Part shown: positions 44,779-59,800 of the stretch, one piece after another
Layout of the letters: every line of letters begins with the position of its first letter
How positions within the stretch are numbered: the stretch's first letter is position 1
Source of the DNA: Apostichopus japonicus
Taxonomy: Eukaryota; Echinodermata; Holothuroidea; Aspidochirotida; Stichopodidae
Direction: 5' to 3'
DNA length: 64,000 nt
Assembly (NCBI RefSeq): GCF_037975245.1
Contig: NC_092582.1
Coordinates: 15,898,077-15,962,076, forward strand
The notes under the pieces: generated by a model
What the model was told of the DNA's origin: nothing
Databases searched by the model: none
The model's input: the letters and a program-made list of their open reading frames with translations, nothing else
Made by a program: the position numbers and the translations under genes

Positions 44779-47700
44779 ATGGCAGCGCCCTGTGCAATTT
44801 GGAAGCGAATACTATCGCTGATTGTGATTGTCGTTTTGATCAGCCACTTGTCGTTATGTTCTTCACACGAGGTAAATATATAAAGTCGGTGGATTGCCGT
44901 TTCGACAATGAGGTTTCTCTTCCCAAATGATACCATTGTACGTAACTTACGGAACCTAACAAACAAGTAACAGTAACACTAGTAACACTAGCACACAGTA
45001 ACACTACAGTAAGTTAGGCCTAGCCTAGCGTTAGGTATTGCTTCAAAGTTCAAGCCTCAGTCAAGGTAGGCCTTGCTTAGTTATAGCACTCCATAGCAAG
45101 TATACATTTCAGGCCTATGCTTAGTCTCACTTTAGCCCATACTCCCAGGCGTCAAGTACGTTTGCTTGCATAACTAGGCCTACACTATTATTATAATAAT
45201 TATTAGCGCCACAAGCCCCCAGCTTCCACCCCTCCCCTATCAAGTCCCCAGTCTATCAAACTTATGACTTTGACAGTAATTGACAAACTTTCAACCCTAG
45301 GCCTACCTCAGCATTCTTAGCTTCCTATTAAATATATACTAATTTCATTTCTTTTTTCCATGATAGGAAACTGCTGAGACATTTTTCAAAAGAGGACACA
45401 CCAACAACTGGGCTGTATTGGTAAATTTCCTTCTTGAATTCTAGCCTAATTTACATAGTTCTTTGTTATATTAGTCCCCACCATCCCAAATTATGACACT
45501 AAATAAATTTTATTGCACACTATGAGAAAACATTTATGTTTTTACACACAAGTTGCGTGTTGTTTCAATCAAATCCAACTGGAACGTTTACACTTTATAT
45601 GTGACAATAACATTAAAATATCTCCTTTCTTTTGTAAGTAATATTGCTGTTTACAATAACCTTCTTACTCCTAAAAAAGCAGCAACAAATTAATTCTTGA
45701 CAAGCATCACTTTAAATGTTATTTTAGGGCAATTGCCTTTGTATTGTTTATTTTTCAACAGGTTTGCACATCCCGGTTTTGGTTCAACTATCGTCATGTT
45801 GCCAATGTCCTGTCAATGTACCATAGTGTTAAACGACTGGGTATTCCTGACAGCCAAATTATATTGATGCTAGCGGACGATATGGCCTGTAATCCTAGGA
45901 ATCCAAGACCAGGTAGAACCTCATGGTACTTCTCGGATAATATTCAAGAGATGGTGCACATCCTTCAAATAACCAGGAGACATTTTACTGAATTGTCTAT
46001 TAATATCTCAAATCGAGAAATACAAAGCTGACCCAATTTCTTCAGATCATTAATATCAGTCTAAATTAAAGTAAAGTGTCCTGTTCCTGCCTTATAATCT
46101 TTGTTTTGATTATTAGAAAATCTCTTGTATTAAAAGTAGCCCAAGGTTAATTGTTTGTACTGTGGAAAGTTTCTCCCCTTCTCCCTTCTCCTCCCCACTC
46201 CTCCATACACTTTGTCCTATTATTGTAGCCAAATCAATGATGGAAAACTGACTATATAATACCAAACACATTTGAAAAGAGCACAGACAATGTCTCTGCG
46301 CATATGACACCTTCCAAAACTAGAATCATCAGCTGATAAGTGATGCAGTGTTCTGCTTGATAGTCGAGGAGTTAAATGGCAAATGCAATAATATAATTTA
46401 GTGTTGATAATACATCATCTCTAGGCATGCCTTAAGTGCAGGCTTCAAAAAAATGCTATTTTCCTGTAATAACTATGTAGGTGCACTGGTAAAGACAATA
46501 TAAGATCTGTAAATAACATCTGATGTGTTAATTTGTTTTACAAAATATATATTTTGGAGGGCCTGAAAAAATGCTAGTTTATTAAATTTAGATTCTGACA
46601 AAACAAGTAGGCGTGTGATGCTGTAAGCCTATACCCAGCAGTATGTAGGTGGTATACCATACAGACGTTACCTCCTTCGTTGGTTTTGCCTTTTTTTTCG
46701 AATTAATAAATCTGAGCGTCCACCGTTGTTTTAAAGTGCAGTATTTATTTACATTTCCCACTCAGCGTCAGTGTTCAACAATGCTTACCAGCACATCAAC
46801 GTGTATGGAGATGACGTGGAAGTAGACTACAGAGGATACGAAGTAAGAAATAATTCCAAAACACTTGACGTATACATAGATAACTACTGCCACGCAGATA
46901 GGAGACAGACTCTGGGCTAGAAGCGTTTAAAACAGACAAAAGACTTCAGATCAGGAAGTCTGTTATTTCGTATGACAAACCTTTAAATCATACTGTAGGC
47001 CTATGACACTTTCATGCAGATGCACATACTGTATTACTATATAGCCTTTATTCCAATTGACATTGACTGAAACTGTTTTGCCATCGAGTGAATAACGAGT
47101 TGGTTCAACTGAGAAGTATAGTGCAGTCATTTTGTGAGATTAGTCGGCAATACTTTCTTTGACACAAGTCTGGTTTCCCACCGCAGGTGACAGTTGAAAG
47201 TTTCATCCGTGTTCTGACAGGCCGCCTCCCGCCGAGCACGCCCCGTTCCAAGAGACTGATGACCGATGACCGCAGCAATGTATTGGTCTACATGACCGGT
47301 CATGGTGGGGACGGATTCCTAAAATTCCAAGACTCTGAAGAAATATCCAGCATAGAGTTAGCAGATGCCTTTGGTCAGATGTGGCAAAAGAGGAGGTATT
47401 AAGCAATTGGAAGTTTTGTGCAGCTGCTTTGCATTTTAATTATTGTACAGTATTTTACTTTCAACTGGATTCTGATGAAACTATGACTGCAACCGTGTGT
47501 GCAGATTTTGTCCCAACCCTGATCGAGAAAATTAGTTGAAAATAATCTTGAACAGTTCATGAAAATAAAACATCGTCAGCCCCAATTGTTTTATTATACG
47601 AATAAGTCTTACGACCACCTTCTTCATAATTTGATACTCGTCATGTTATACGATGCATTTGCGGCATCTTTTCATGAAACGTCACTTCCCAGGCCTGCAT

Positions 47701-49901
47701 TCCTTACTTTTTTCTGACCTATCTTTAGATATCATGAGGTGCTGTATATTGTGGATACCTGCCAAGCTGTCTCAATGTTTCAACAGTTTTATTCTCCCAA
47801 TATCTTGGGCGTTGGAAGCAGCCAAGTGGGGGAAGATTCTTTATCAGTGAGTGTCTCTTTATCTGTGATTCATGATACTGTAAGAGTGTCTAACATTGTC
47901 GAACATTGGAGTTGTATTCTGGTAGTGTTGATTTAGAATAAATGAAAAACTGACGGGAAAATCGTAGACCATGGAATAAAGAGCAAAGAAACAGGGGCTT
48001 ACTTGCAGGGACTGTAACCCAGAGGTACATAACTTGGCTCGAAAACTCCCATTGTAGCCATATATTTCTTTGAGTAAGTTTTTAATTTAACATCTCTCAA
48101 GATATTTTGCAAAATTCTTTGGGGGGGGGGGGGGTGGGAGGAGGTACATGAACCAACATGAAACATCTGGATGGGTAGTACTCTTTGTAATTAGTACTCT
48201 CTGTGATACATTGCGAGCAGATGGCTGATATATACAATGTTGACCAGTGCTCATTTGACCATTCACTGATTCACCGATAGTTGAGCCAATGAGTGACTGT
48301 GTGACAGTGATAATTTTGAATGTCAGAAAGAGCTTTGCTAGTTGCCGGGGAGACTTTTCTTTTTGGAAAAGCGAGACAGTCTTGATTAATCGGGACGTAT
48401 GGCGACCCGAGTTGTTCTCCAACCGATACAATGGCCATCAGTTTGGTTAAATCGATCCGTACTGATATTTGTAATTTAATACATCTTATAAATGCATAAA
48501 TCTAAATGTAGTTCAAATTGTTCAACATGTAAACTGTTATTTTTATAAAATAAATCTTTACATACAGCATCATGTGGATTCAGCCATCGGAGTCTACATT
48601 ATCGACAGATACACGTACTACGCACTCGAATTCCTGGAGAAAATTACGACCACGAGTCAAAAAACGATGGACGATTTTGTAAGTGTTGAATCGTTAGGGT
48701 TGTCTGTTTGTGCTGTAATTGTGTTAAAATGTCAATATTGGCTTGAAATTGTGAGCAGAGAAAGATGTTATGATGTGAAAAACTTATGATTTGCATTGAC
48801 AATACAAATTGACTTTTGAGACACAGAAAACTGTTTCCAGGTTTTGAAAGACCTAATAGATGGTTTTCTTTAACACCCATTATATTTCCCATAATTACCG
48901 TTTCTCATTTCATTTTCAGTTTAAGGTCTGTCCATACAACCAATGCCATTCACATACAGGTTACAGAACTGACCTGTTTCAGAGAGACATCAGCAAGGTC
49001 TTGGTGACCGATTTCTTTGGAAGTGTGCGTAACGTTGAAGTATCCACCAGTCGCTTACCTCTATCGGAAGTAAATCACACAAGATCTAAAGTGGAGACAA
49101 AAGTCTCTGGAGGGACGTATTATTATGTGGATCAGTTTCCGTCAAAGCCTGCGGAAAACAGTGAGGTAAGACAAGTTGCAGTTATAGTAAAATTCCTCCT
49201 TTAACTTCTAAGGGGGAGAGAGGGTAGTAGGGGTGAGGAGGGGCAGGGGACTGATTTAATTATTGGAAGATCCTACCTTACAAGCGACCTAGCACTTTTC
49301 TTAAGGAGGACCAAGCGACATTGCACATTACATGGACAACAATGTTTGGTTTCCTCAGTTTTCTAAATGTTTTTAAGTCCAGTAATGTTACACATCTCAA
49401 GTGCTTCGAAGGTGACATTGTCAAAAGTTGGCATTTCTAGGTGACCAGAATCCCATATGTAGATTTGAAGTTTTCATTGGTTGGAGCTTGAATGTTGAAT
49501 CTTGCCACGCTTCAGGTAGACTACCCTGGGTCATGTGACTTCAATAGTCCAGAGGTTTATTACATGTTGGTATCAATTGAGCTATTTCTATGACCTATTA
49601 ACCAATAACCATGTGCATTTTATAAGATAAAAGATTCCTTCAGTAGTGATCTGTTGCTAACTTTACATGACTAATTCATGTACATTATCATGAAAATTAT
49701 AAAGCTATATTTTCCTGGTATGGAGCATGTGTTGTAGGTCCATCTGTAAGCGGTTCGACATGATTGATTTGATTTCTTCTTTTTATTTATTTATTTATTT
49801 AACAGGATAAGAAACAGAGAGTCCAGTTTTCCAATCAGTTTATCATTGCCAATACTATCCTCTTGGCTATTGCTGCGGTGGTACTGGTTTCAAGGAGGTG
49901 A
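44779..49901 (+). CDS. PIGK: PIGK, catalytic subunit of GPI transamidase, 384 aa
   Basis: Nine exons: 44779-44871, 45367-45420, 45762-45912, 46766-46842, 47187-47395, 47729-47846, 48568-48678, 48920-49165 and 49806-49901. All borders are GT-AG and the sum is 1155 nt in frame. The enzyme cleaves the C-terminal signal of precursor proteins and joins them to GPI in the ER. Residues 1-27 form a signal peptide ([17 protein letters not shown]). The C13-family protease core contains [22 protein letters not shown], catalytic His164 (MTGHGGDGF) and Cys206 (VDTCQA), the same numbers as in human PIGK. A C-terminal span ([17 protein letters not shown]) anchors it, with a short SRR tail. Upstream in-frame ATGs exist (44686), but 44779 has the best Kozak context and puts the signal peptide first. 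Introns hold only poly-G runs (48121-48134) and ordinary AT-rich DNA. Confidence 0.95.
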
Positions 49902-52900
49902 CGATGTATAGAGAGATATAGGTGAAATCTGATGAGGGGGGCGATTCATCTCCAGTGAAGATGTTGCCAGGTATAGACTTCTGGTAACTCCTGGTGGATG
50001 GTAGTCGTCGCCTTAGGGAAGCATTACGTATCAACGTCTAGGTTGTGCCTCGACAGGAACAAGAGGAGGGGATGTATGGTTAAAAACGGTTTAAAATGGT
50101 TAAACGAAGCTGTTTTAGAGTTCAGCCCTAGTTTGCTTCCCAACAAACCTGAGGAAAGTCAGTAAATGAGGTCAATATTTAAAATTGACACCTGTCTGAA
50201 AAACACAAATTTAGTAGGAAACATGAAGGTATTTACAAGCTGTTCTTGTATATTGCGATAAAATCAGCATAAGTTCGATTCTTTGACCATCTCAGGAATA
50301 TTTGTTGTCTGTATCAACTTTGGCATCCAATTATCCACGTCTTTACTAGGAAATGTTCTGGTCTGTGAAGGATATGCAAAGGGAAATGCAACCTTTAGTT
50401 CCTGAAAAAGGAAAATTTTATCATTGGATAAACCCTTAAAATTATGCCTTTTGATAAATAAGGTGATTTAGGTAGTTCTCACTGAGATTGAAATGCCTTC
50501 AGGGTCTATGGTTATACATGGTTAGGGAATTGTGTATGTACAATGTGCAAGTGTTGTATTTTTGAAACATTGGTAAGAGATGTCAATTTGTTAGGTTTTC
50601 CTTTCATGGCTTTATGATTGTGTGCTGTCAATCACTTATCATATCTGTGGTCAAGGGTAGGTAGATGGGGGGGGGAGGGTGGGGGGGCTTGGATGGGAGT
50701 ACAGTAGGAGAGCATCTTTCTTCTTCTTATCCTTTTTGTAGTAAATGAACTTCTTGAAGCAAATTGTAATATTTCCAAATAAAATTAAATCTACTTAAGT
50801 GACTGTTGATCTTTCTGTTCTTCTTTCATGATATTTGTCTTTTCACGATTTCCATTTTGTAAATTAATTAAGACCAGGTGAAGTATATTAACAATCCAAT
50901 ATTACTAATACTTTCGTCGTCATGCCATATCAGTCTGAGAAATAACCATTTGATGCAATTTCTTCTTCTAAACTGTTCAGTTCAGGAAAGTAATATTCAC
51001 ATCTTTGTTTATGTTTCATCTGTTTATTTTTATTTATTTTTGCTTTCTGAAATGCATTTCTTGTGTCTGAAGTTCACATTCTCTGTTTGATTAATACTGA
51101 GTACTTCTTTTGAGAAACATCAGGAAGATAAACTAAAACAAATAGTTTTTGTCTTTGGAAGACAAAAGGTAGACAACACAATAGTCAGGAGAAAACGACA
51201 AATGATTGTTTTTGTAAACTTGTATTTATATTGTTTCACATTTAAAAATGATTCTGAATTATCAATGATTTTTCCAATTTTTTAAAAAAAATATATATAA
51301 TAATATATACTTAAATTTGAAATGTACAGTTCAATTCCATTACACATTATTTCGATTTAATATTAATTAGATGGCAATTGATGGAAGTTTAATAGTATAC
51401 AGTGTAAACTGTGTTAATTATTCTAACCTGAAACTTTGAATACGAAAATGGATGTGTCGAGGGAAATAGTTAGAAAAACCAATTTCCTCCGACTTTGGCT
51501 TAGACCTCATCAAAAATGAGATGAAAATAATACTTTTAAATTTGGCAGATGATACAGACTGGCACACTTTGCACTCTACTACTTCTTATTATAAATTTAA
51601 ATTATTTAATTTCATTGGTATTACCCTTAAAAAATAGGCTAGAAAATCAATTATGGTCACATAGTTCACCTAACAAACATTTTCCCTAGTTAAAAAGACT
51701 GGTAAGGACAACAGTAAAATTTAAGTTTCGCAGACAATGTAAAAGTTATACAAAAGAAAATTGTAAGCAACACAGTGTATACGTGTACAAATTGATGGCA
51801 GTGGCACTGATTATTGCATTAATAAGTTAATTTAGTCAAAAAAAATAATAAAATAATGAATAAGTCAAATAAAATAAAAATTTCAACAATCAACATGGCA
51901 GTTTTTAATTTTCTTGTTGAACAGTGGACATACTTTAATTGTTTGAATGGGCAATACAGTCAACTACAAGGCAAGACAAGTAAGTGAATAGCACCACATA
52001 GGAACATAATAAAGATTTTGCTCTTTTTTTAATATAGATGTTTTACACAACTTTGCACAAATCATGAAGTTACAAGCAAAGTGGCACTTTGAAGAATGTT
52101 TTTGGTTTTTACTTGCATACTGGCAATAAGAAGCAGACCTCTCTGAACTAGGATATTGTGATCTCATGTTCAGGAGGTGAACGATGCTATGAAATTTTAA
52201 ATTAGGAAGCATATTGGTATCCCACTGTCGAAAAATGAAAGTTACCGATGCCATGGAGAAGAGTACAAGCACATGATGTAGGAGTTGTAATCAATATTTT
52301 TCTCATAAGGACATCTGTTTTTTTTTTTCATTTTAACGTCGAAAGACTCAAAATTATATGATTATTAGGAAGAATTACAACAAAATCAATAAAAATGATA
52401 TGATCATAGCAATGTCCAGAAATAAACCAACGATAAGTGTATAAAGTTGTCGACATTAAGCCAAGAGCATCTGAAACTTTATTAAAGCAAAGCAACTAAA
52501 CTAAATGAAAATTTCTCTTAAGGTAAAGTAATAAACAATAAAAAACAGCACAGGAGTCAGTGATCAGCCGGCTAAAAATAAAGTAAAACGATGAAAAGGT
52601 TTGATGAGTAGAAATGAGTTAGCATTACTGTGACCTGTTTTCATACATATCTGCATTATATTATAAGACATAGTGCAGGGATGCAAGTTGTCCAAGTTTG
52701 GTAAAGTGGATGCTACTTGGAGGCAAAATGGTGCTACAAGCAATGTTGAAGGATTTTTCAACTGTTTAGGTTCCACTGCACATACATGTTGTATATTATG
52801 TAATGTACACTAGGATTTCTTGGGGAGAAATTCTGTCCACAGGTGGGGAGGAGTTGGGGGGGGGAATGGGCCCACCGTTGATTTTGCTGTGGGTTAAAGT

Positions 52901-53805
52901 ATATGTGGTGGCAGCCCTGACAGTGTTATAACTTACAGTACTGGTTTCATTTCATTAATGATGTCATACACCCATTGTGCCCTTCCCTACTCAGGTAGAC
53001 TCAAATAACTTGCACACTGATTCCTACTAATGCTACAAGAATTTTACTGAGCCCAAAACATTTTTACCCCTGACCTAAAAGAGGCAAATGACTTTAGGTT
53101 TAGTCTCATCTACAAGGCTGGCTTGTTGCTATTTGCCTTGAAATGCAAAATTTCCAGTTTTGAATACTTTTAGTGACACTCATGCATGAAGCACAATTTA
53201 AGTTTACTGGCCTAGGTTTTATCTGCTGTGGCTAGGAGTTGCTATTTTGTTTCTCTCTTGAAAGGTAAACAATATATGGACCTAATTTATAGCCTCAATA
53301 TGCCACAGAATCAACCATTTCACACCTTAAATATTAATTTTATAGGCTTTAAAGACTACAAGCTCTTCATTTTAAAATCCTGGTAACTCCTGTCTTGGTT
53401 AATACAGTCAGGGGCATGGTCATACCTGTTTTATAAATGCAATGGTTATTTCCTGATGACATCATTTTTCAGAACAGTTTAGTACCAAAGCAACTACTTA
53501 AATATTGAAAGACATTCTTACACCGTAAACACAGGACCAGTCTGTAACTTCTGTAAATTAGAAAATGTTTCTACTTTGTTAACCCTAGGCCCAAATGCCT
53601 CTGATGGTTTATGTGATAGGCTACCACAGCATCATCATAGCATATGAAGATCCCATTGAGAGAAGTCTATTTGGAATTCATCTATACACATGTTACATAG
53701 CTACATACATGTGTTCACTTTCTTGGCTGTTTTCCTTGTGACCTTTGGCATTCACATCACCATCTGTTTCTGCTCATCTGAATGAAAATTATTTCCTTAG
53801 TACCA
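49902..53805. other. PIGK 3' UTR, intergenic DNA and sialyltransferase 3' UTR
   Basis: PIGK and the sialyltransferase converge here. A + strand AATAAA near 50777-50785 could end PIGK. On the - strand an AATAAA near 52478-52483 could end the sialyltransferase. A G-rich tract lies at 50667-50689 and an AT-rich, low-complexity stretch at 51280-51310 and 51838-51890. No gene or structured repeat is supported. Confidence 0.45.
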
Positions 53806-56800
53806 TCAATCCCATTCTGGTTGATGGAAATAGATTTTAGGGGAAAGTTTTGCCCACGATGCAAAAATAGCCTTCTCCGTCATGAAACGGTGACCTCCGT
53901 TGAACGACCTCTCCATGAAACGGTAGTACTCACACTCATCCTGGCTGTGAAGGTTGTAGTAATGGTACGGATGTTTTCTACCTTGCTCTTTTCTGAAATT
54001 GCAAAAGACGACAAAATCCTTAAATATGTCATTTACGTGTTCAGATGGCAAGTATTGTACCTGAAGATATTTCAAATGTAGGCAGCAGTAACCAAACCTA
54101 TGTATCCTAGTATGAATTTTTCTGCTAGAAAATTTAAAACACCACAGTTGCATTGATACATAAGATTGGAAATACCAGACTACAACTGGGTGTTCAAAAG
54201 TTGGACATGAACACAACAACCAGCTTCAGGGGTAGTAGTATTACAGGGAGGTACAAGGCTTTAAATTTTCCAAAATTGTGTTTTCCTTGTATAAGCACTT
54301 GGTGAAGACAGATGCATCAAGACTGTCTAAGACTTATGTCACCTGTCTCTGCCTATTGGCACTCGAGTATAAATGAAAATGAAATGCATTATTTTTTATT
54401 TCATATTTTCCAGTGCCTCATCTATATTTCCCCCACACACCCCAATTTGCCCAAGAGCTCTAGCCCTCGCCCAACCCTCTCTCCCTCTCATCACATCTGA
54501 ACAATTACTTTCATCAGTCCTGATTTGTTTCAAATTTGGCAGGCTGTCTAGCTTTTTCTCTCCAACTTGTTGGAAAGGATAATAACTTGCAGAGCCTGAT
54601 GTATAAGAAAGGGTTGGGACAAAATCTTGTTTAGTACTATAATACAAAAAGCAAAATTATAAAATGACACTGTTGGCTATTCTACTAGGTATCTTACTTG
54701 CAGTAGTTTTCTCCGACCATGCCATAGACGTGAATCTCGCTGCACACAGATCTCGCCAGGATCATCGTAAACCAACCAGTTGTTAACCAGCTACCTGATT
54801 TGGCTCTGAAAAGCGAAAAATTGACAAAATGAAACATTCATGAGAAGATCGGCTCTCTTAAAACTTGTTACTATTGTATAATACTGCCAGCTATGTGATG
54901 AAAACAGGCCCAAAATTGAAAAGTGAGGAAATAAATTTGAAATTGAATTTAATAGTAACACATGAATATTGTCACTATTACACAAAAGGAACAACTTTGT
55001 AAACTATTTATAGCTACACTTTTGGTTGTAACAAGCTTTGATGTAGCTGCTATACAGCCAAACGCTTTAATACCCTACTGTAATGGAGTCTAACGACCAG
55101 AAAATGACCGAACTTTGTTTTTAAATTACAAATATATCCTTAAACTTCCCTAAAAATGAATCTTTATGTTATTGCTATGTCGACAAGCCATCATGTTTTG
55201 TTACTTTATATGCTATACTATGTTGATACAAAGAATGTACAAAAACTGCATCTTGTCTTGAGCATTTATATTTTACAGAAACAAGACAAAACCCCTCCAA
55301 ATATTAACATTACTCAAAGAATATTTCTTACTGTTTCTTTTCTTTAGTATGTATGCATATATTTTCAATTCACTCTTTGCACAGTTTACACGGTGAATTT
55401 TTGTGACATTTAACTGCACGTTGGATTGAAGAAAATGATTTGAGAAAAGCATGCAATTCAGAATCAAAGTTAATCTGTTTTGACAGCTGGCAGCAATAAA
55501 TAAACTAATGAATGAATAACATTGGAACATACATGTTATAGCTGTACAACATTAGTGATTCTTGATGCGGTACAATGTGATGATGTAGCTGTAAATGTAT
55601 CAAGGCAATCATGATATGTACACACATATGTTTATAAACATAAGATGATTACAACACATCCAGAAACAGAGGTTAGATTACAAGATAGGTATGATGTTGT
55701 GAGGCAACTTGAATAAGTTGAATGTTATAATGTACTAGATAGTACTACATTTTGACATATCATGCTGGATGCTTGAATCATAGCTGAGATGTAAAAATAA
55801 AAGTCAGAATTTGTAAAACATGATTAGTTACTGGAGTTATGATGTGCTGTATTTGATGATGGGATGGAAATGTCTGGTTACAAATAGCCATGTACTATTG
55901 ACATATACATTAGATCATATTCAGATACAGTAACATGATGTGTAATGTCTGTTGTGGTTCACAACTGGAATGAAAAAATGATGAGTGACCATGATTTATT
56001 ACTAGAGAGTAAAATGTGGTTCCAGTTTGTCATGCAGATGAAGAAATGACATGTTTGGAAGCAAAGGTTCGATACAAACATGTCTGATGCATGATACAAT
56101 ATGGTTCATTGTGATTTTATAACGAACATTGGAAAACACAGTTAAGTGTGTGGTTTGACTGATGCTTAATGATTTTACTGCTTATTAAATTATTCTGACA
56201 ATGATGTGTCACTATTTTTGGTTTTTTTTAAGAATGTCTTCCTGAGCAGTTTCATAATATCGGTAAGAAGGCTTAGGATGACCAATGGGAATAAGTAATC
56301 ATATCATCATTTATTACACATACCCAGGTACATCATGAAATAATGAAGCCGAGTATTTGATTTTTATTTCAAATCTGATTTTTTACTTTGCAAGATGAGA
56401 GTATGACCTTATTTATGGGGTGAAATTTGACTATGTATGATGTATGAAGAAAAAGAGACAACTTTCTCAAGAAGGCTACGCAAAGGCACATTTTTTGGAC
56501 GGTGAAATGATGCAAGGGTGCAAGATGACGATGGGTACTAATGCTACACATTTGATCATTTTGGAAGGAGGGGGCATGATGGGGAGGAGGGGGCTAAATT
56601 TTTTTTCCCCCTCCAAACTCACCGAGATCTGCCCGTTTCTTTCTCAAACAATAAGTCAGCATATTCCATTTCATCATGTGATGCTACGTAAAAGTCTACT
56701 TTGGGATAGTGTTTGGCGAGTCCTTTCAGACGCCTGTAGGACAAACCCCCCTCTTTCATGAACTGATGGGGACCCCAAGCTATCAAGTATTTGGTAGCAT

Positions 56801-59800
56801 TTGGATGGCCTAGTAGGCTCTTCTGAGACTTAAAGAGAGACGACACAGAGGCGTGAGCCAACACCCTCACAGTCGTTCTTGCACCAACATCATTTTCAAA
56901 TTGCAAAGTTGGGGCAGTATTCATTCGAAAGACACACTGCCTGTCGGCGTCTATGGCCGGTCCTGCACCGGAGTGGAGTATATGGCTGGAGCTGGATATT
57001 ACAGAACATTTCTGGCAGTATAATTCTGGTGACTAGAGAAAGGAAACACCATTAAACAAAAATTTGAACTTTCTTTGGGGGGAGGGGGGGTGGGCAAAGG
57101 TTCTAAAGATGTATGCTATAAGGATGTATGCTTCTAAAGATGTATGCTATAAGGAGTCGCTTATTTTGGAACATAGATTATATTCCTTGTTGTATACTCA
57201 TCTGTTGCGTTCTGAAATGACAGTGTAATAATCTCTCAGCTTACCCTGATGTGTACTGGGATGTGGAATATTTTGACTAGTGAATTGAACCTTAAGGATG
57301 TTTGGAATTTTTGCATCATTTTTTGACTTTGTTAAGGTTTCTATGGCGGATGTGCAGTCAACTTCATACTAGAAAAAGAATATTAAAAAATATCTATAAA
57401 ATGAGTAAATAAATTATAATAATTCTAACACAATTATATCTGGAAAGGAGGTGCAGGGTGTTGAAGTGAAATCACTTTACAGGACGGGGCCAGAAAATTC
57501 CAAATGTAAGTCCAGCACCACAGATGAATGCTACAAACAGTTTTGCACGATATTGAAAACTGAATTACACAATAGTGCCCTCTACAGTCTGCTGCACACG
57601 ACAAATCCATTCTTGTCTATCTGCTGATGGTAATACCGAAAGCTAACAGAATTTGGTCACTCTGAAATTTTAAGAGTGAAAATATCTACATTTTAGTAGT
57701 TCCTTTTAGACCATGGATGGGTAAAACATTTCCCATGTAATGACAATAACAGTTAATTCAAGTAGAAACAAATGCAGCGCAAATGTGCTTTTAGCATATT
57801 ACAAAATTCATAGTGTCCTCATAGCTTACACCTCGAAGCTAGGTCAACATTTTCTGTAGAATCAATCAGGTAGGCTGATTCATAAAACAGACATTCGACA
57901 GACATTCGACAAACAGACATTTGTAAAACAGGACATCTGGAATGCCAGGTAATTGGAGGATTAATTTATGGATTGACTCATCTGTGGATTTACCTATTCT
58001 GACCAGTCTCTGCCTCATATAGCCTATTGTTATATGCCATCTCCTCTTCCTTCAACAGAAAGCACTCAGTGCCCTGCTGCTCCAACATCATTGCCAATGC
58101 TTTTAGATGATTGTAACCTTTACCAGTACCGTTGGATGCCATCTCTCTGTCTGGGCCCCACATCACCAGGTACCTGGGTTTCGCGGAACCCATCAGGAGG
58201 ACGTCCTTGTTCTTCAAGACGTTTGGCACGGCTTGAAAACCGATCATTCGGAGGCTCGTCCTGGCGCCGACGTCTTTCGAGAAGCCCCTACTCGGGGCAT
58301 CGTTCATTCGAAAGACGCAATCGGCTGAGTCTATCCTGCGCCCAAATTTGGAATGCAGAAGGTGGCCCGAGCTACAAACCAGGGAGCATGTTTTGCATTG
58401 GAGGTCTAACTTGGACTTGAAGAAGGAAACAAAAAGATACATCCCATTGGGCAAATTTTTGTATCATTTGTGAGCAAATGCTACTCAGTCATCTGGTGTA
58501 CGAAAGTTCCACCAAGACAGTTTGAATTAAGTAGACAAAACAGAGGAATTAATATCTGTTAGTATAGCAGTGAGCACTTTTGTTAGGAGGAATAATATTT
58601 TAAGACCAAGTGTTCAGGATGGCAATGTTATCCCATCCATTTTGACAATGGAAAAACTTTCTTCATTCCATCAGACACAAATGTCTTAATTTTGTTATCT
58701 CTTTTGTCAATTTGCAGCGACAGTCGAAAGAAGACATTTCTTTACCATCTCTACTGTGGTCATCCACTCAAATGCTAGCATTTACAATTTAATGTTATAG
58801 CAGAAGGTACCATCTAGGAAAATTCAAAGCTGGAAATGTTTGCTATTGTCCTCACAGCTTTGATCGGATCTGAACTCGATAACCATTTGCCCAAAATGTT
58901 TGTGACCTCTTTGAAACTAACTCCTTAAACACCAGGATGGTTCATTTGGTTCATTTCAAATATCTCAATCTTGAAACTTTACACAGTTGAAGACATTTCT
59001 TTTCAATGACTTATTCTGTCTTTTATTTATTTTTTCTCTCTCTATTGAAAAGTGTAATGTTTTGATACTATTTTTCCTACTGGATACTGTAGACGACAAC
59101 TGAAAGCATCATGATTATTTTATTCGGTGTCTTGTAGATTAATAAAGCTTGCCATGCGAGTATTACATTGGGTGCTGCAATGAATACCGGTACGGGTAAC
59201 TGGTAAAGGTTACAAACATCATCAAGGCATCTGCAAGAAACAAACTATAAACAACACAAATGACAAACCTTTCTCTACCTGTTACCAGGGATAAGAACCC
59301 CATAGGAGGGAGGGGGAGGGAGGGGTGAGGGAAGGGACTGAGTACTAGATCAATGATTTGAAATCAGTGTACAGTACAATCTCCAACTATCATCAAACAG
59401 ATATGGTTTGTTCTTACTTCTGATGCGATGTAATTAGGTGGAGAAAATCTCCCAGTAATTTACTTACATTTCATCCCAACAGCTTTTGGGGTTCCATTTT
59501 GTTATTGACCTTTCTCTACTGTATTAATTCAATGATTACCAGAGGGTGAGTTTTCTCAATTTTAAATTCTGCAGAGAGCATTACTCACAAAATTCTTGGG
59601 TTTTGAAGGAAAGGGAGGGGGAATGCAACTAAAGGAGGGCTTGGCTAATCCAACCCCACTCATTACGAGCCTACATGAAACACACTGTACATTTCTTACT
59701 ATTTTAACAACAATCTTCAAACATCTTGCATCATTAGAATTACTGATATGCAAACCACTCACTTACTGCTTCTAAAGTTAGTTTTTTTTTATCTCTGTGA

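Noticed and set aside
56623-57032. A second, separate sialyltransferase gene
   Set aside because: No membrane-anchor exon or second set of 3' exons is found beside copy B, and its phases fit the shared exons, so alternative exon use is the simpler reading.
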